Origin: Candidatus Zipacnadia bacterium
GTDB taxonomy: Bacteria > Armatimonadota > Zipacnadia > Zipacnadales > Zipacnadaceae
Direction: 5' to 3'
Length of the DNA: 64,000 nucleotides
Assembly: GCA_029820565.1 (NCBI GenBank)
Contig: JALGUR010000022.1
Coordinates: forward strand, 1-64,000
Positions 9,634 through 17,034 of the stretch are shown in pieces. Position numbers and translations under genes: made by a program. Position 1 is the stretch's first letter; each line of letters starts with the position of its first letter. A model generated the notes under the pieces. It had not been told where the DNA came from and ran no database searches. It was given only the letters and a program-made list of their open reading frames with translations.

Positions 9634-9852
9634 TTACACTATTATTATTGCATTCTGGGGGCATGCTTGACTGCAATCACCACAGCCCTGGCACATATTA
9701 GGAGGGAAGACCATCGGGGGATCATATGGCCCGTCCACCTGCTGCATAATACCGTGGGTACAGGCACGCACTGCCAGACAGATACCGTCGCTGGGAGCGC
9801 ATTTCTCAGGTGCACATTTAGCATAGTCAATTATGGCTATTCGTTTAGGCAC
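9634..9852 (-). CDS. Small two-cluster ferredoxin-like protein
   Basis: 72 residues from a GTG start. The first half, RIAIIDYAKCAPEKCAPSDG plus later cysteines, resembles the N-terminal Fe-S domain of RLI/ABCE1-type proteins. The second half, CQGCGDCSQACP, is a classical [4Fe-4S] ferredoxin motif. The start overlaps the end of the preceding 69-codon ORF by 8 nt and has AAAGG 5 nt upstream. Probably an electron carrier for the neighbouring redox enzymes. Confidence 0.8.
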   Translation of the reverse strand: MPKRIAIIDYAKCAPEKCAPSDGICLAVRACTHGIMQQVDGPYDPPMVFPPNMCQGCGDCSQACPQNAIIIV

Positions 9853-10054
9853 GATTGCCTTTATTACTTTTTCTGAAATTGAATATATGGCCCTTTACCA
9901 AGGCGCCCTCGTATACAAGCGTTTCACTATATTCGCGTTTGCGACAGAACTCCGTCTGTGTTGTTTCTCTTTTAATAGTTGCTAACTCGGAATAGCGGTG
10001 AAACACTTCAGGGGCACCCGGATAGAATGAAAGTGGGCCCGGTGGTATTTGCAT
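9845..10054 (-). CDS. Small hypothetical protein between uroD-like and ferredoxin genes
   Basis: 69 codons from ATG at 10054 (MQIPPGPLSFYPGAPEVF). The start lies one base after the stop of the UroD-type gene (TAG-A-ATG), and the end overlaps the GTG start of the ferredoxin by 8 nt. Such packing argues for translation. It is within the longer ORF-track entry 9845..10243, whose upstream part is a shadow of the UroD gene. I do not recognise the family. The sequence is basic at the C-terminus and has no signal peptide or membrane segment. Confidence 0.4.
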   Translation of the reverse strand: MQIPPGPLSFYPGAPEVFHRYSELATIKRETTQTEFCRKREYSETLVYEGALVKGHIFNFRKSNKGNRA

Positions 10055-10055
10055 T

Positions 10056-11204
10056 CTATCGCTGCTCTCTAATCGTCTCCAACATAGCCGCGACGTTTTC
10101 CCGCGGCGTGCCGGGGACGAAATAGTTGGAGGTCCCCACGATGATTCCACCACTGCGCTTAGCCTCCTGGAGGCAGGAGCGTGTCTCGGCAATGACTTCC
10201 TCCCGACTACCCAGATGGACGGTGTGAGAACTGATGTTGCCAATCAGAGTCAGTTCCGGAAACCGCTCGCGCATTAGGCCCAAGTCCATCCCTGCCCGGC
10301 GGTCAATTTCGAAGTAGCCATCAATGCCGGACTTGCCAAACAAGTCCTCGGCCACTGGCCACAGATTGCCATCGCTGGCAAAAAGGTAATAGGCTCCATA
10401 TTGATGACAGATGTCAGCAATCTGTTGCATTCGTGGTGCGACCAGATCGTGAAATATCTGAGGCGAATACATAGGCCCGGTATTGGAAGCAAAGTCGCCA
10501 CCGCCGAAAATATAGCGAAAGCCGTGGTTAGTCAGGAACGCTACATCGCGTCGGGTTCGTTCTACTGCTATGTCCAGCAGACGGGCCACTAAATCAGGGC
10601 GCAGTAGCATCGCCTCCAACCAAATTGCCTCGTGGGGTATGCCCACGCCCCCGGCCCCCACCCGGATCACCCGCTCCTCACCCAACAACTGCTGTGCGCG
10701 GATCTCAAAAGAATCCTCGGCACTGGGCTGGTAATCTTCTACAGATCGCTCCTGCTCAGTTAACTGCTCATCCAGCTCCTCGAAAGTTGGTTTCCTCTCA
10801 CCGAGATAGGGAAATATATGGCACTGCTCACTGCCGGGGTCATAGCGCAGCACCTGCCAATCCTCTTCCTCGCCATACTCATAGAGGAAAGTGTACTCAT
10901 CAATCCGCTGGGTGGGTTTGACATTGTACCGCCAATAACTGGCGCGAACAATATCGTGCTCACAGAGCAAGGCAACGTCAATCGCGTCGCGGAAGGAACG
11001 CTCTAAGAATTCAGCGTGGGCCGCTTCGCTCTGCCATAAAGCGACCGCCTCGCGCCAACGCTGAATGCCGCCGCCGACATAGGCCTCTCGGCCCAATACA
11101 CCAGAAGCAACCTCCGAGCAAAACCCAATATGATGTATGGGAACTTTGTCGGTTGCTTGCTTATCAAACGCGGCTTGTACTCGTTGCCGGTAGGTCATAT
11201 TCAT
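10056..11204 (-). CDS. Uroporphyrinogen decarboxylase-family protein, probable corrinoid methyltransferase type
   Basis: 382 residues of URO-D TIM-barrel type: TYRQRVQAAFDKQATDKVP at the N-terminus, FIFGGGDFASNTGPMYSP-like loop (RYIFGGGDFASNTG), ASDGNLWPV and LIGNISSH. Known: besides heme synthesis, this family includes MtaA/MtbA-like enzymes that move methyl groups to or from corrinoids. True HemE is usually shorter and more conserved, so a methyltransferase-like role is more likely. The presumed zinc ligands are not clear. It is followed by a coupled small ORF and a ferredoxin. Confidence 0.82.
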   Translation of the reverse strand: MNMTYRQRVQAAFDKQATDKVPIHHIGFCSEVASGVLGREAYVGGGIQRWREAVALWQSEAAHAEFLERSFRDAIDVALLCEHDIVRASYWRYNVKPTQRIDEYTFLYEYGEEEDWQVLRYDPGSEQCHIFPYLGERKPTFEELDEQLTEQERSVEDYQPSAEDSFEIRAQQLLGEERVIRVGAGGVGIPHEAIWLEAMLLRPDLVARLLDIAVERTRRDVAFLTNHGFRYIFGGGDFASNTGPMYSPQIFHDLVAPRMQQIADICHQYGAYYLFASDGNLWPVAEDLFGKSGIDGYFEIDRRAGMDLGLMRERFPELTLIGNISSHTVHLGSREEVIAETRSCLQEAKRSGGIIVGTSNYFVPGTPRENVAAMLETIREQR

Positions 11205-11252
11205 CTCGTTGCGCGATTAGTCTTATTCCTGGCGCAAGGACCTACGGTGCTT

Positions 11253-12101
11253 CTACGCTGGCTTTTGTGCTTCGGTGAGCAAGTAGTCATCTATCTCATA
11301 CATCCGTACGTTATAGAAGCCATTCTCTAATAATAATTCTACCCATTCTTCTCGGGAGATGGCCAGAAAACAGTGCCAGCCGTGGGCAAGGAACCCTCTT
11401 AAGCCGACTAAGAAGTCTACACACAGGAACCTGCCCCCAGGTTGCAACAGCTTATAGATGGCCTTCAGACACTCTAATTGGTCCTCCATACAATGGATTG
11501 CCTGGCTGGAGACGATATAATCAAAGCTATTATCGGGTTCAGCAAGTCGTCTTATGTCGGCCTGGCGAAATTCTACATTTCCTCCTTGCGTGCGGGCCTG
11601 CTGCCGGGCTTGCTGGATACTATCCTTAGAATAGTCAAATGAGCCCGAGTCAATGCCCAGAACCTGAAAACCATACTCAGCCAGCCTAAAGGCTAAGAAT
11701 CCTTCTCCGGTGCCCGCGTCAAGTACGTAAGCATTGGACGGTACACTCGTCAGCAGCGACAGCATCTTCTCAGCCGCACGTTCCTTACCACCTGACTCGG
11801 ACTGGTTCTGCCGCTCAATTTTCGACCGTGCCCGCCGGCCATGCCAGCTTATTTGCCATTTGCCGCTGGCACTATCGCACTCAATAAGGCCCCGCTGGCG
11901 CAGATTCGCCAGTACCTTGTCCATATCGGCACTGGCTACCCACAATGCTCCGGTGGAGCGATACACGCGATTATCGGCGCTGCGGTCTCTAATTTCTTGG
12001 ATCAGTTCCCGCTTAGTGTGGGGCTGCTCAGCCAGTAGCACCAACACATAGTAGTTTAGGAATTCTCTTATGCTGGGGCCACTACGGGTTCGTCGCATCA
12101 T
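11253..12101 (-). CDS. PadR-like winged helix fused to SAM-dependent methyltransferase
   Basis: 282 residues. Residues 12-90 (IREFLNYYVLVLLAEQPHTK...LRQRGLIE) have the PadR-type winged-helix pattern. From about residue 125 a class I methyltransferase follows: VLDAGTGEGFLAFRLA (motif I), VLGIDSG (motif II), YIVSSQAIHCMED and LLQPGGRFLCVDF. The fusion suggests a regulator whose activity depends on SAM or on a methyl acceptor. It is the last gene of the leftward cluster controlled by a stand-alone PadR gene at 19.5 kb. The substrate is unknown. Confidence 0.8.
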   Translation of the reverse strand: MMRRTRSGPSIREFLNYYVLVLLAEQPHTKRELIQEIRDRSADNRVYRSTGALWVASADMDKVLANLRQRGLIECDSASGKWQISWHGRRARSKIERQNQSESGGKERAAEKMLSLLTSVPSNAYVLDAGTGEGFLAFRLAEYGFQVLGIDSGSFDYSKDSIQQARQQARTQGGNVEFRQADIRRLAEPDNSFDYIVSSQAIHCMEDQLECLKAIYKLLQPGGRFLCVDFLVGLRGFLAHGWHCFLAISREEWVELLLENGFYNVRMYEIDDYLLTEAQKPA

Positions 12102-12109
12102 GGGCTACT

Positions 12110-12430
12110 CTACTGCTGCTGAGTCAATGCTGGGGTTAGCAAAGAGATTGCGCCAACGGGGCAGTCGGCGGCACAGGCCGCGCAGCCCTGGCAGACACCG
12201 GTATTGACCACTGCCGTTCCGGCCGGAGTCAGGGAGATAGCCCCCGTCGGACAAACAGCAACACACCGCCCACAGCCAATGCAGAATTCGCTGTTGACCT
12301 CGGCAGTCCGCCGCGCATGGGCGACCTGACTAAATGTTCCAGGTAAGGGCACTGCTCGGCTCCCAGGCAAGGGCGCTGGCGCGGGCCCGAAATAATCTCC
12401 GGTGTTCCTGCCACGTTTTCGCCTACGCAT
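12110..12430 (-). CDS. 2[4Fe-4S] ferredoxin with Pro/Arg-rich leader
   Basis: About 106 residues from the ATG that has AGAGG about 9 nt upstream (MRRRKRGRNTGDYFG). CIGCGRCVAVCP and CQGCAACAADCP are two complete [4Fe-4S] motifs. The arginine- and proline-rich first 40 residues are unusual for a ferredoxin and have no signal-peptide core. It is 8 nt upstream of the PadR-methyltransferase gene. Likely electron carrier of the Fe-S/metal cluster. Confidence 0.82.
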   Translation of the reverse strand: MRRRKRGRNTGDYFGPAPAPLPGSRAVPLPGTFSQVAHARRTAEVNSEFCIGCGRCVAVCPTGAISLTPAGTAVVNTGVCQGCAACAADCPVGAISLLTPALTQQQ

Positions 12431-12469
12431 AGTAAGCATCCTCTTAGGGACAAACTTGCGGCCTGCAGC

Positions 12470-12494
12470 AGGCCCACGCCCAAGCGCGTGGGCC
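12470..12494. repeat. Perfect 10-bp inverted repeat between fmdB-like and ferredoxin genes
   Basis: AGGCCCACGC and GCGTGGGCCT pair around a 5-nt loop (CCAAG). It lies in the 96-bp gap between the FmdB-like gene and the ferredoxin gene. It resembles the other dispersed hairpins of this window. It could also attenuate transcription, but no T-run follows. Confidence 0.6.
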
Positions 12495-12526
12495 TACATC
12501 ATCTGTGGAATTGCTACCCCTATTTG

Positions 12527-12733
12527 TTAGTATGGCAGAGGGCAGGTTCCCGTGGGGCAAGAAGCGCCTACGGAAGACGAACTTGCCGATGAATGGGCAA
12601 CGGCGGCTGACACTAAACGCTTGGTGTTCTTGCGGCCACAGTTGGGGCACTGAGGCGGTTTGGCCTTAGAATTAGGCTGAAGAACCTCCTGAAGTTCTCC
12701 GCAGTCCTGGCATTTGTATTCGTATAGCGGCAT
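12527..12733 (-). CDS. FmdB-family zinc-ribbon protein
   Basis: 68 residues. The start MPLYEYKCQDCG and the second pair CPNCGRKNTKRL form the zinc ribbon of the FmdB/CxxC_CxxC_SSSS family; a Ser-rich stretch (SSASSSSVG) and a late CPTGTCP follow, as usual. Known: putative regulators or small metal-binding proteins of uncertain role. It lies 11 nt downstream of groES and is probably co-transcribed from the CIRCE promoter. Confidence 0.88.
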   Translation of the reverse strand: MPLYEYKCQDCGELQEVLQPNSKAKPPQCPNCGRKNTKRLVSAAVAHSSASSSSVGASCPTGTCPLPY

Positions 12734-12744
12734 ATGCTTAACCT

Positions 12745-13038
12745 CTATTCCTCGCGCACTGCCAATATGTCATCCTCGTTTACGATGAGGTAATCCTCAC
12801 CCGCGATCTTCACTTCTGTGCCGCCAAAGGAAGCATATATGACTATATCGCCCTCCTTGACGGCTCCCTCGCCCTCGTCCTCTTCCATATCCATGTAAAG
12901 GGGTTCCGTTCCGAGAGCTACTACTCTGCCCTCGCGGGGACGCTCCTGAGCGGCCTCCGGCAGGATGATACCTCCGGCGCTCTTCTCCTCCGCCTCCAGC
13001 GGTTTTACTAATGCCCTCGCTCCAAGGGGTTTTAACAT
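12745..13038 (-). CDS. groES: Co-chaperonin GroES
   Basis: 97 residues from the ATG preceded by AAGGAAGGTG (the ORF-track start 4 codons earlier overlaps this ribosome site). KPLGARALVKPLE, the mobile loop KSAGGIILPEAAQERP, EGRVVALG and DYLIVNEDDILAV are GroES signatures. Residues around EPLYMDMEEDEGEG form an acidic insertion in the roof-side loop. Known: GroES caps GroEL and encloses folding clients. No groEL follows; fmdB does. Control is by the CIRCE element and sigma-70 promoter just upstream. Confidence 0.95.
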   Translation of the reverse strand: MLKPLGARALVKPLEAEEKSAGGIILPEAAQERPREGRVVALGTEPLYMDMEEDEGEGAVKEGDIVIYASFGGTEVKIAGEDYLIVNEDDILAVREE

Positions 13039-13138
13039 AGCAAAAATCACCTTCCTTATTTATTCTATATGATGCTTTGCATCTGGGTACACTTAGTCAT
13101 AAACGTGCCTGAGTCTGTTTGTAGCGACCAAGGCATTG

Positions 13139-13165
13139 TTAGCAGTCGCCATTCCCGAGTGCTAA
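13139..13165. promoter_or_regulatory. CIRCE element (HrcA operator) of groES
   Basis: In the groES direction the sequence is TTAGCACTC, 9 nt, GACTGCTAA; the consensus is TTAGCACTC-N9-GAGTGCTAA, so there is one mismatch. It begins about 8 nt after the -10 box, covering the expected transcription start. Known: HrcA binds CIRCE and represses chaperone genes until heat or folding stress. No hrcA is in the window. Confidence 0.92.
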
Positions 13166-13172
13166 CATAAGT

Positions 13173-13200
13173 ATTTTACACTATAGATTGCAATTGTCAA
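13173..13200 (-). promoter_or_regulatory. Sigma-70 promoter of groES
   Basis: TTGACA (consensus) at 13195-13200, a 16-nt spacer and TAAAAT at 13173-13178, read on the minus strand. CIRCE follows at once. The leader to the groES ATG is about 125 nt. Confidence 0.82.
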
Positions 13201-13238
13201 GACCCACATCATTAGCGCTGTCGCATTCCCCCAGACGT

Positions 13239-13490
13239 TCACTTAAGGCCCAAGAGGCGGTCGATCTTTGGCTTGTCGAATCCTACTATTGCCTGGTTGC
13301 CAATTAACAATACCGGTACGCCCCGAATGTGGCGGCGCTGTAATTCCCTCTGCGCCCTTGGATCTCTTGACGCGTCTACTTCGTGGAACCGAACGCCCTT
13401 TTGTCGCAAATACTGCTTCGCCGTTGCACACCAGGGGCAACTGGCGCCGGTGAAAAGTACTACCTTCTTCCGCTGAGGCAAACGACTCAT
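13239..13490 (-). CDS. Glutaredoxin-like protein
   Basis: 83 residues with thioredoxin fold signatures: VVLFTGASCPWCATAKQYL (CPWC redox site), EVDASRDP, RGVPVLLIGNQAIVGFD with the cis-proline. This matches NrdH/GrxC-like small glutaredoxins from anaerobes. It is the final gene upstream of the groES promoter in the leftward metal cluster, where it may reduce disulfides or carry electrons. Confidence 0.88.
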   Translation of the reverse strand: MSRLPQRKKVVLFTGASCPWCATAKQYLRQKGVRFHEVDASRDPRAQRELQRRHIRGVPVLLIGNQAIVGFDKPKIDRLLGLK

Positions 13491-13544
13491 CTGTATTTAG
13501 ATATCCTTTCCCTTTCCTGGCAGAGTAGCGCCTGTGTTACGCTT

Positions 13545-14417
13545 TTACTTCAACAGCAACTGCTCCAGACGAGTCCAGGCCTCGCGGAGTCCCTGGGCCA
13601 CCGGGCCATCCTGATATTCCACGAGTGGCACCTGCGCGGCTAAGGCTTCAGTAACTGTTTCATCATAGGGCAACTCCCCGATGATGTCAAGCCCGTTGTG
13701 TGTGCAGTAATTACCGATGCGCTGGGTATTTTCCTCGTTAATATCAGCCTTGTTTATTAACACTGCCGCGGGGGTGCCAAAGTGCCCAATCAATTCGGCT
13801 ATGCGCTCCATATCATGAATCCCCGCCAGCGTGGGCTCGGTTACAATTAGCGCCAGGTCCACATCGGCCAGGGCTGAGACAGTCGTACAGCCGATGCCCG
13901 GAGAGCCGTCAATCAGTATCAACGGCAAACCTCGCTGCAGGGCTACGTCTTCGGCTTTCTGACGGACGATAGTCACCAGTCGCCCCGAACTCTCGGCTCC
14001 AGGTAGCAGTTTGGCGTGCGCCATAGGGCCATAGACCGTGTCGGATAGGAACCACTGGCCACAAGAAACCGTCTGGAGTTGTAGAGCCTGGTGGGGGCAA
14101 GCCAGCACGCATACGCCACAGCCCTCACAGGCCAGTTCGTCAACCGCTTGTGTAGTAATTGCCCCGAAGCGGCAGCGGCGCTCGCATTCGCCGCATTGTT
14201 GACATAGACTATCATCGCGGACCGCGATCTTAGCGCCATAGAAGTCGCCCGACTCGATCACGTCCGGATGCAATACTAAATAGAGGTTAGCCGCATCCAC
14301 ATCGCAATCAGCCACGACTTTATTCTCAGCCAAAGCTGCAAAGGAGGCCAGGGCAGTAGTCTTGCCGGTGCCGCCCTTACCGCTGACTATCGTCATTTGC
14401 TTAAGCGTATTTCCCAT
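13545..14417 (-). CDS. MinD-superfamily P-loop ATPase with inserted ferredoxin domain
   Basis: About 290 residues. VSGKGGTGKTT is the deviant Walker A motif; CDVDAANLYL is the switch I strand. Two [4Fe-4S] motifs, CQQCGECERRC and CEGCGVCVLACP, are inserted at about residues 68-105. IDGSPGIGC and INKADINEEN complete the ATPase. Known: this COG1149 type occurs in pairs in anaerobes with NifX/NafY-like proteins and is thought to assemble or move metal cofactors. Its partner of the same build lies at 15239-16117. The ATG start at 14417 is preferred over the TTG in the track. Confidence 0.9.
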   Translation of the reverse strand: MGNTLKQMTIVSGKGGTGKTTALASFAALAENKVVADCDVDAANLYLVLHPDVIESGDFYGAKIAVRDDSLCQQCGECERRCRFGAITTQAVDELACEGCGVCVLACPHQALQLQTVSCGQWFLSDTVYGPMAHAKLLPGAESSGRLVTIVRQKAEDVALQRGLPLILIDGSPGIGCTTVSALADVDLALIVTEPTLAGIHDMERIAELIGHFGTPAAVLINKADINEENTQRIGNYCTHNGLDIIGELPYDETVTEALAAQVPLVEYQDGPVAQGLREAWTRLEQLLLK

Positions 14418-14531
14418 AAGTATCAATCTCTCCTATGCCCACAGATAGCGGCAGTCGGCCCCTAGGGAGGTGCCCTACAGATAATATAGAGCACTTGCCG
14501 GCCGCCGCTAACTTTGGGATACCGGTCGGTC

Positions 14532-14909
14532 TTACCACCGACGGCCCATACCCATACCGCGGCCCATGCCCATACCACGGCCCATACCCATACCCCAGCC
14601 TCTACCACCCCAGCCTATGCCACGGCCGAAAAAGCCGCGACCATACCCCATGCCCATACCGTAACCGTAGCCCATCATGGGGGAATACCCGCCGTAACCA
14701 TACCCGTAAGGCATACCGTAGCCGTAGCCCATCATGGATGGATATGCACCATAAGCCCCCATAGGATAGGCTCCATAGCCACCATAGGGCATCCCGCCAC
14801 CATAGGGCATCCCGCCCCAATTCGAGGGGCCGTAGGGGTTACACCAGCCGCGGGCGCCGCCGGTCATCGGACCCATACCTCTTGGTCCAGTTCCGTCTAA
14901 TCCTGGCAT
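14532..14909 (-). CDS. Gly/Met/Tyr-rich DUF5320-like protein
   Basis: 125 residues starting MPGLDGTGPRGMGPMTGG, the typical start of DUF5320-type proteins. The rest is low-complexity Gly-Tyr-Met and Gly-Met-Gly-Arg repeats (YGYGMPYGYGY, RGMGMGRGMGMG). GGAGGTG lies 7 nt before the chosen ATG; the track starts 6 codons earlier inside this site. Known: such proteins occur with NifX-like and MinD-ferredoxin genes in anaerobes; role unknown. The methionines and one cysteine could bind soft metals. Confidence 0.8.
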   Translation of the reverse strand: MPGLDGTGPRGMGPMTGGARGWCNPYGPSNWGGMPYGGGMPYGGYGAYPMGAYGAYPSMMGYGYGMPYGYGYGGYSPMMGYGYGMGMGYGRGFFGRGIGWGGRGWGMGMGRGMGMGRGMGMGRRW

Positions 14910-14971
14910 TATTTTCACCTCCTCCATCTATTAGATTCTGTAATGATAATTCACTAAGCGGTGTATTCTTA

Positions 14972-15226
14972 TCATCGTGCTCTGGTCATAGGCTGCCCGC
15001 ACTTGGGGCATTTCATCCTGTAGCAAGGCGTGGCGCGTGGATGTGTAGCTGTCGCTCCACAACTGAGGCAGACACAATTGCCCCCCGGGCCCATAGCAAA
15101 CCCTCCGCCACGGCCCTGACCGCCACCGCCTGCGCCTGCCCCACTACCTGCACCACCGCCTCGGCCCTGACCTCGCCCTGTACCCGGGCCTTGACCCGTC
15201 GGTCCGGTTCCATCTCCTCGTGGCAT
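14972..15226 (-). CDS. Gly-rich protein with C-terminal zinc-ribbon-like cysteines
   Basis: 84 residues starting MPRGDGTGPTGQGPGTGRGQ, a DUF5320-like Gly-rich head. The C-terminal half has CVCLSCGATATH and CYRMKCPKCGQPM, two CxxC pairs that should bind zinc or an Fe-S cluster. GGAGGTG lies just upstream of the chosen ATG. Positioned between the two MinD-ferredoxin ATPase genes, as related genes often are. Confidence 0.8.
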   Translation of the reverse strand: MPRGDGTGPTGQGPGTGRGQGRGGGAGSGAGAGGGGQGRGGGFAMGPGGNCVCLSCGATATHPRATPCYRMKCPKCGQPMTRAR

Positions 15227-15238
15227 TTCAATCACCTC

Positions 15239-16117
15239 CTAATCAGTCAACAAGTTGGTTATCTGGTCAAAAACTTTCTGGAGCGGCTTCATCCATTGAT
15301 TATCAGCGGCGGCCAGGGTCTGCCCGCGAGAGTAAGCCTCGGCGATGCGCCGTTGCTGCGGGATGCGCAGTAGCAGCGGCAGGTTCTCGTTTTCGCAATA
15401 CTGCTCCACGCCGGAATTGCCCACACCATGACGATTGATGATGACTCCGCAGGGAACATCCATCCGCCGGCAAGTTTCCACCGAATCCTGGAGATTGGCC
15501 AGGCCAAAGGGCGTAGGCTCGGTCACCAGGATGCAATAGTCGCTGTCCTCAATGGTCTCCTGCATCGGACAGGCTGTGCCCGGGGGTGCGTCCAGGATAG
15601 CAATCATCTTCTCATCAACGCAGTCTTTGGCTGCTCTGGTCACCGGCGTAGCCCGCTGGTCACCTACTGTCAGGCGACCCTGAATAAACTCAATAGTCCC
15701 TTCGGCGCTTCCCTTAGACAATAGTCCTACCTGGCGCTGGACCTCAGTGATGGCTCCGGTGGGACAGACGTAACTACAAGCCCCGCAGCCCGCACACAAT
15801 TGCGGAAAGGTAATCACCGCTTGCCGAATTACGACAATGGCGCTGAATTGGCAGGCCTCGGCACATTTGCCGCAGTAAATACATTCCTCCAGGTCCACCT
15901 GAGGGACCAGAATATATACCGGCTCCTCACTGCTGATTTGGGGGTGGAGAAGAATATCGGCATTAGGTTCCTCCACATCGCAGTCAATCAGTTGTATCCG
16001 ACCCGGATATTGTTCATCCAAAGCCAGGGCCAGACTGGTGGCTACCAGCGTCTTGCCGGTGCCGCCCTTGCCCGCCGCAACAGAGATAGTAAAATTGTTA
16101 TCATTTGATTTAGACAC
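15239..16117 (-). CDS. MinD-superfamily P-loop ATPase with inserted ferredoxin domain (second copy)
   Basis: 292 residues. AAGKGGTGKTLVATSLA (Walker A), IDCDVEEPNADI, [4Fe-4S] motifs CIYCGKCAEACQ and CAGCGACSYVCP at about residues 80-115, ILDAPPGTACP and VTEPTPFGLANL. It pairs with the homologue at 13545. Known: two-gene COG1149 units sit beside NifX-like genes in anaerobes and archaea. Inferred: the pair forms a heterodimer that handles an Fe-S or metal cofactor. It ends 13 nt before the Gly-rich zinc-ribbon gene. Confidence 0.9.
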   Translation of the reverse strand: MSKSNDNNFTISVAAGKGGTGKTLVATSLALALDEQYPGRIQLIDCDVEEPNADILLHPQISSEEPVYILVPQVDLEECIYCGKCAEACQFSAIVVIRQAVITFPQLCAGCGACSYVCPTGAITEVQRQVGLLSKGSAEGTIEFIQGRLTVGDQRATPVTRAAKDCVDEKMIAILDAPPGTACPMQETIEDSDYCILVTEPTPFGLANLQDSVETCRRMDVPCGVIINRHGVGNSGVEQYCENENLPLLLRIPQQRRIAEAYSRGQTLAAADNQWMKPLQKVFDQITNLLTD

Positions 16118-16191
16118 TCATATCCTCCTCACCCAACCGCATCCGGCTTATTTGCGTTGAACTTTCTTAAAGTTGTCTTCCAGATCGGACT

Positions 16192-16947
16192 TTATGACAA
16201 AAGAACATCCTTAATTATGAGTGTTGCCGCCACTGCCAGTAGCACGCAGCCGAAGACTACCCTAACTGCTCTGGATTTCATTTTTGTAGCCATCAAGCGC
16301 GAACCCAATTGACTGGCAAGCAGGACCGCGCCTGCTGTCGCCACGGTCACTCCCCAGTGTAAGTCGGCCGTCGGTAGATGAGATAGAAAACCCGAGGTGG
16401 CTGACCCTGTGACCACAAAGGCCGAGGTGGCCGCGGCTGCCTTTGCCTCTAACCCGCAGATGTACAATAGCGGCACCACAAAGGAACCTCCCCCTCGGCC
16501 AATCAGTCCTACCAAAAAGCCCAACGCGCTTCCCCCACCCAGTCCCACGGCCATTTGTCCAGTCCGTGACACTCCTCCTCGCTGCGGCCTCCACCCGCTC
16601 AGCATTAGTAGTGCAGCAGTTGCAGTAAACAACGCGAAGGCCAGGATTATTGGCTTGGTAGCCATACGGACATTGACCAAGGCACCAATGGGTGGCAAGA
16701 GCAACATTCCCACCGCAAAGGGCAGTCCCACACGCAAGTTCACCAATTGATTGCGGATATAGGTAACTGTTGCTGACGAAGTATTGACTACGTTTAGCAG
16801 TAGGCCCAACGGGATTGCTTCCAACTTGAAATCCATCCCTAACCAGAAAAGAATCGGGATGTAAAGTTGCGAGCCACCCATGCCCAGCATGGAGAAGACA
16901 AGAGCAATGCATAAGCAAATAGGCGGAGCATAGTAAATTGGCTCCAT
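16192..16947 (-). CDS. TauE/SafE-family membrane permease
   Basis: 251 residues with about eight hydrophobic segments. FSMLGMGGSQLYIPILFWLG and the second-half repeat GFLVGLIGRGGGSFVVPLLY are the two G-rich signature repeats of the TauE/SafE (DUF81) family. Known: these export or import sulfonates, sulfite and related anions. Inferred: it moves a sulfur-containing compound for the redox cluster. It may start a sub-operon from the promoter at 16976-17005. Confidence 0.85.
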   Translation of the reverse strand: MEPIYYAPPICLCIALVFSMLGMGGSQLYIPILFWLGMDFKLEAIPLGLLLNVVNTSSATVTYIRNQLVNLRVGLPFAVGMLLLPPIGALVNVRMATKPIILAFALFTATAALLMLSGWRPQRGGVSRTGQMAVGLGGGSALGFLVGLIGRGGGSFVVPLLYICGLEAKAAAATSAFVVTGSATSGFLSHLPTADLHWGVTVATAGAVLLASQLGSRLMATKMKSRAVRVVFGCVLLAVAATLIIKDVLLS

Positions 16948-16975
16948 ACATCGCGCCTCTCTCAGCTAATCCTTC

Positions 16976-17005
16976 TATAATTGCGAGGCTTCATCGTCAT
17001 GTCAA
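16976..17005 (-). promoter_or_regulatory. Candidate sigma-70 promoter upstream of the TauE gene
   Basis: Minus strand TTGACA, 18-nt spacer, ATTATA. It falls in the 87-bp gap between the NifX-like gene and the TauE gene. The -10 is imperfect. Confidence 0.4.
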
Positions 17006-17034
17006 AGAGCTCTTGAATTAACATTAGTTAGCGT

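Noticed and set aside
14514-14900. Plus-strand ORF rich in His/Thr (THTPASTTP-like)
   Set aside because: It is the reverse frame of the Gly/Met-rich DUF5320-like gene; low-complexity codons make open frames on both strands.
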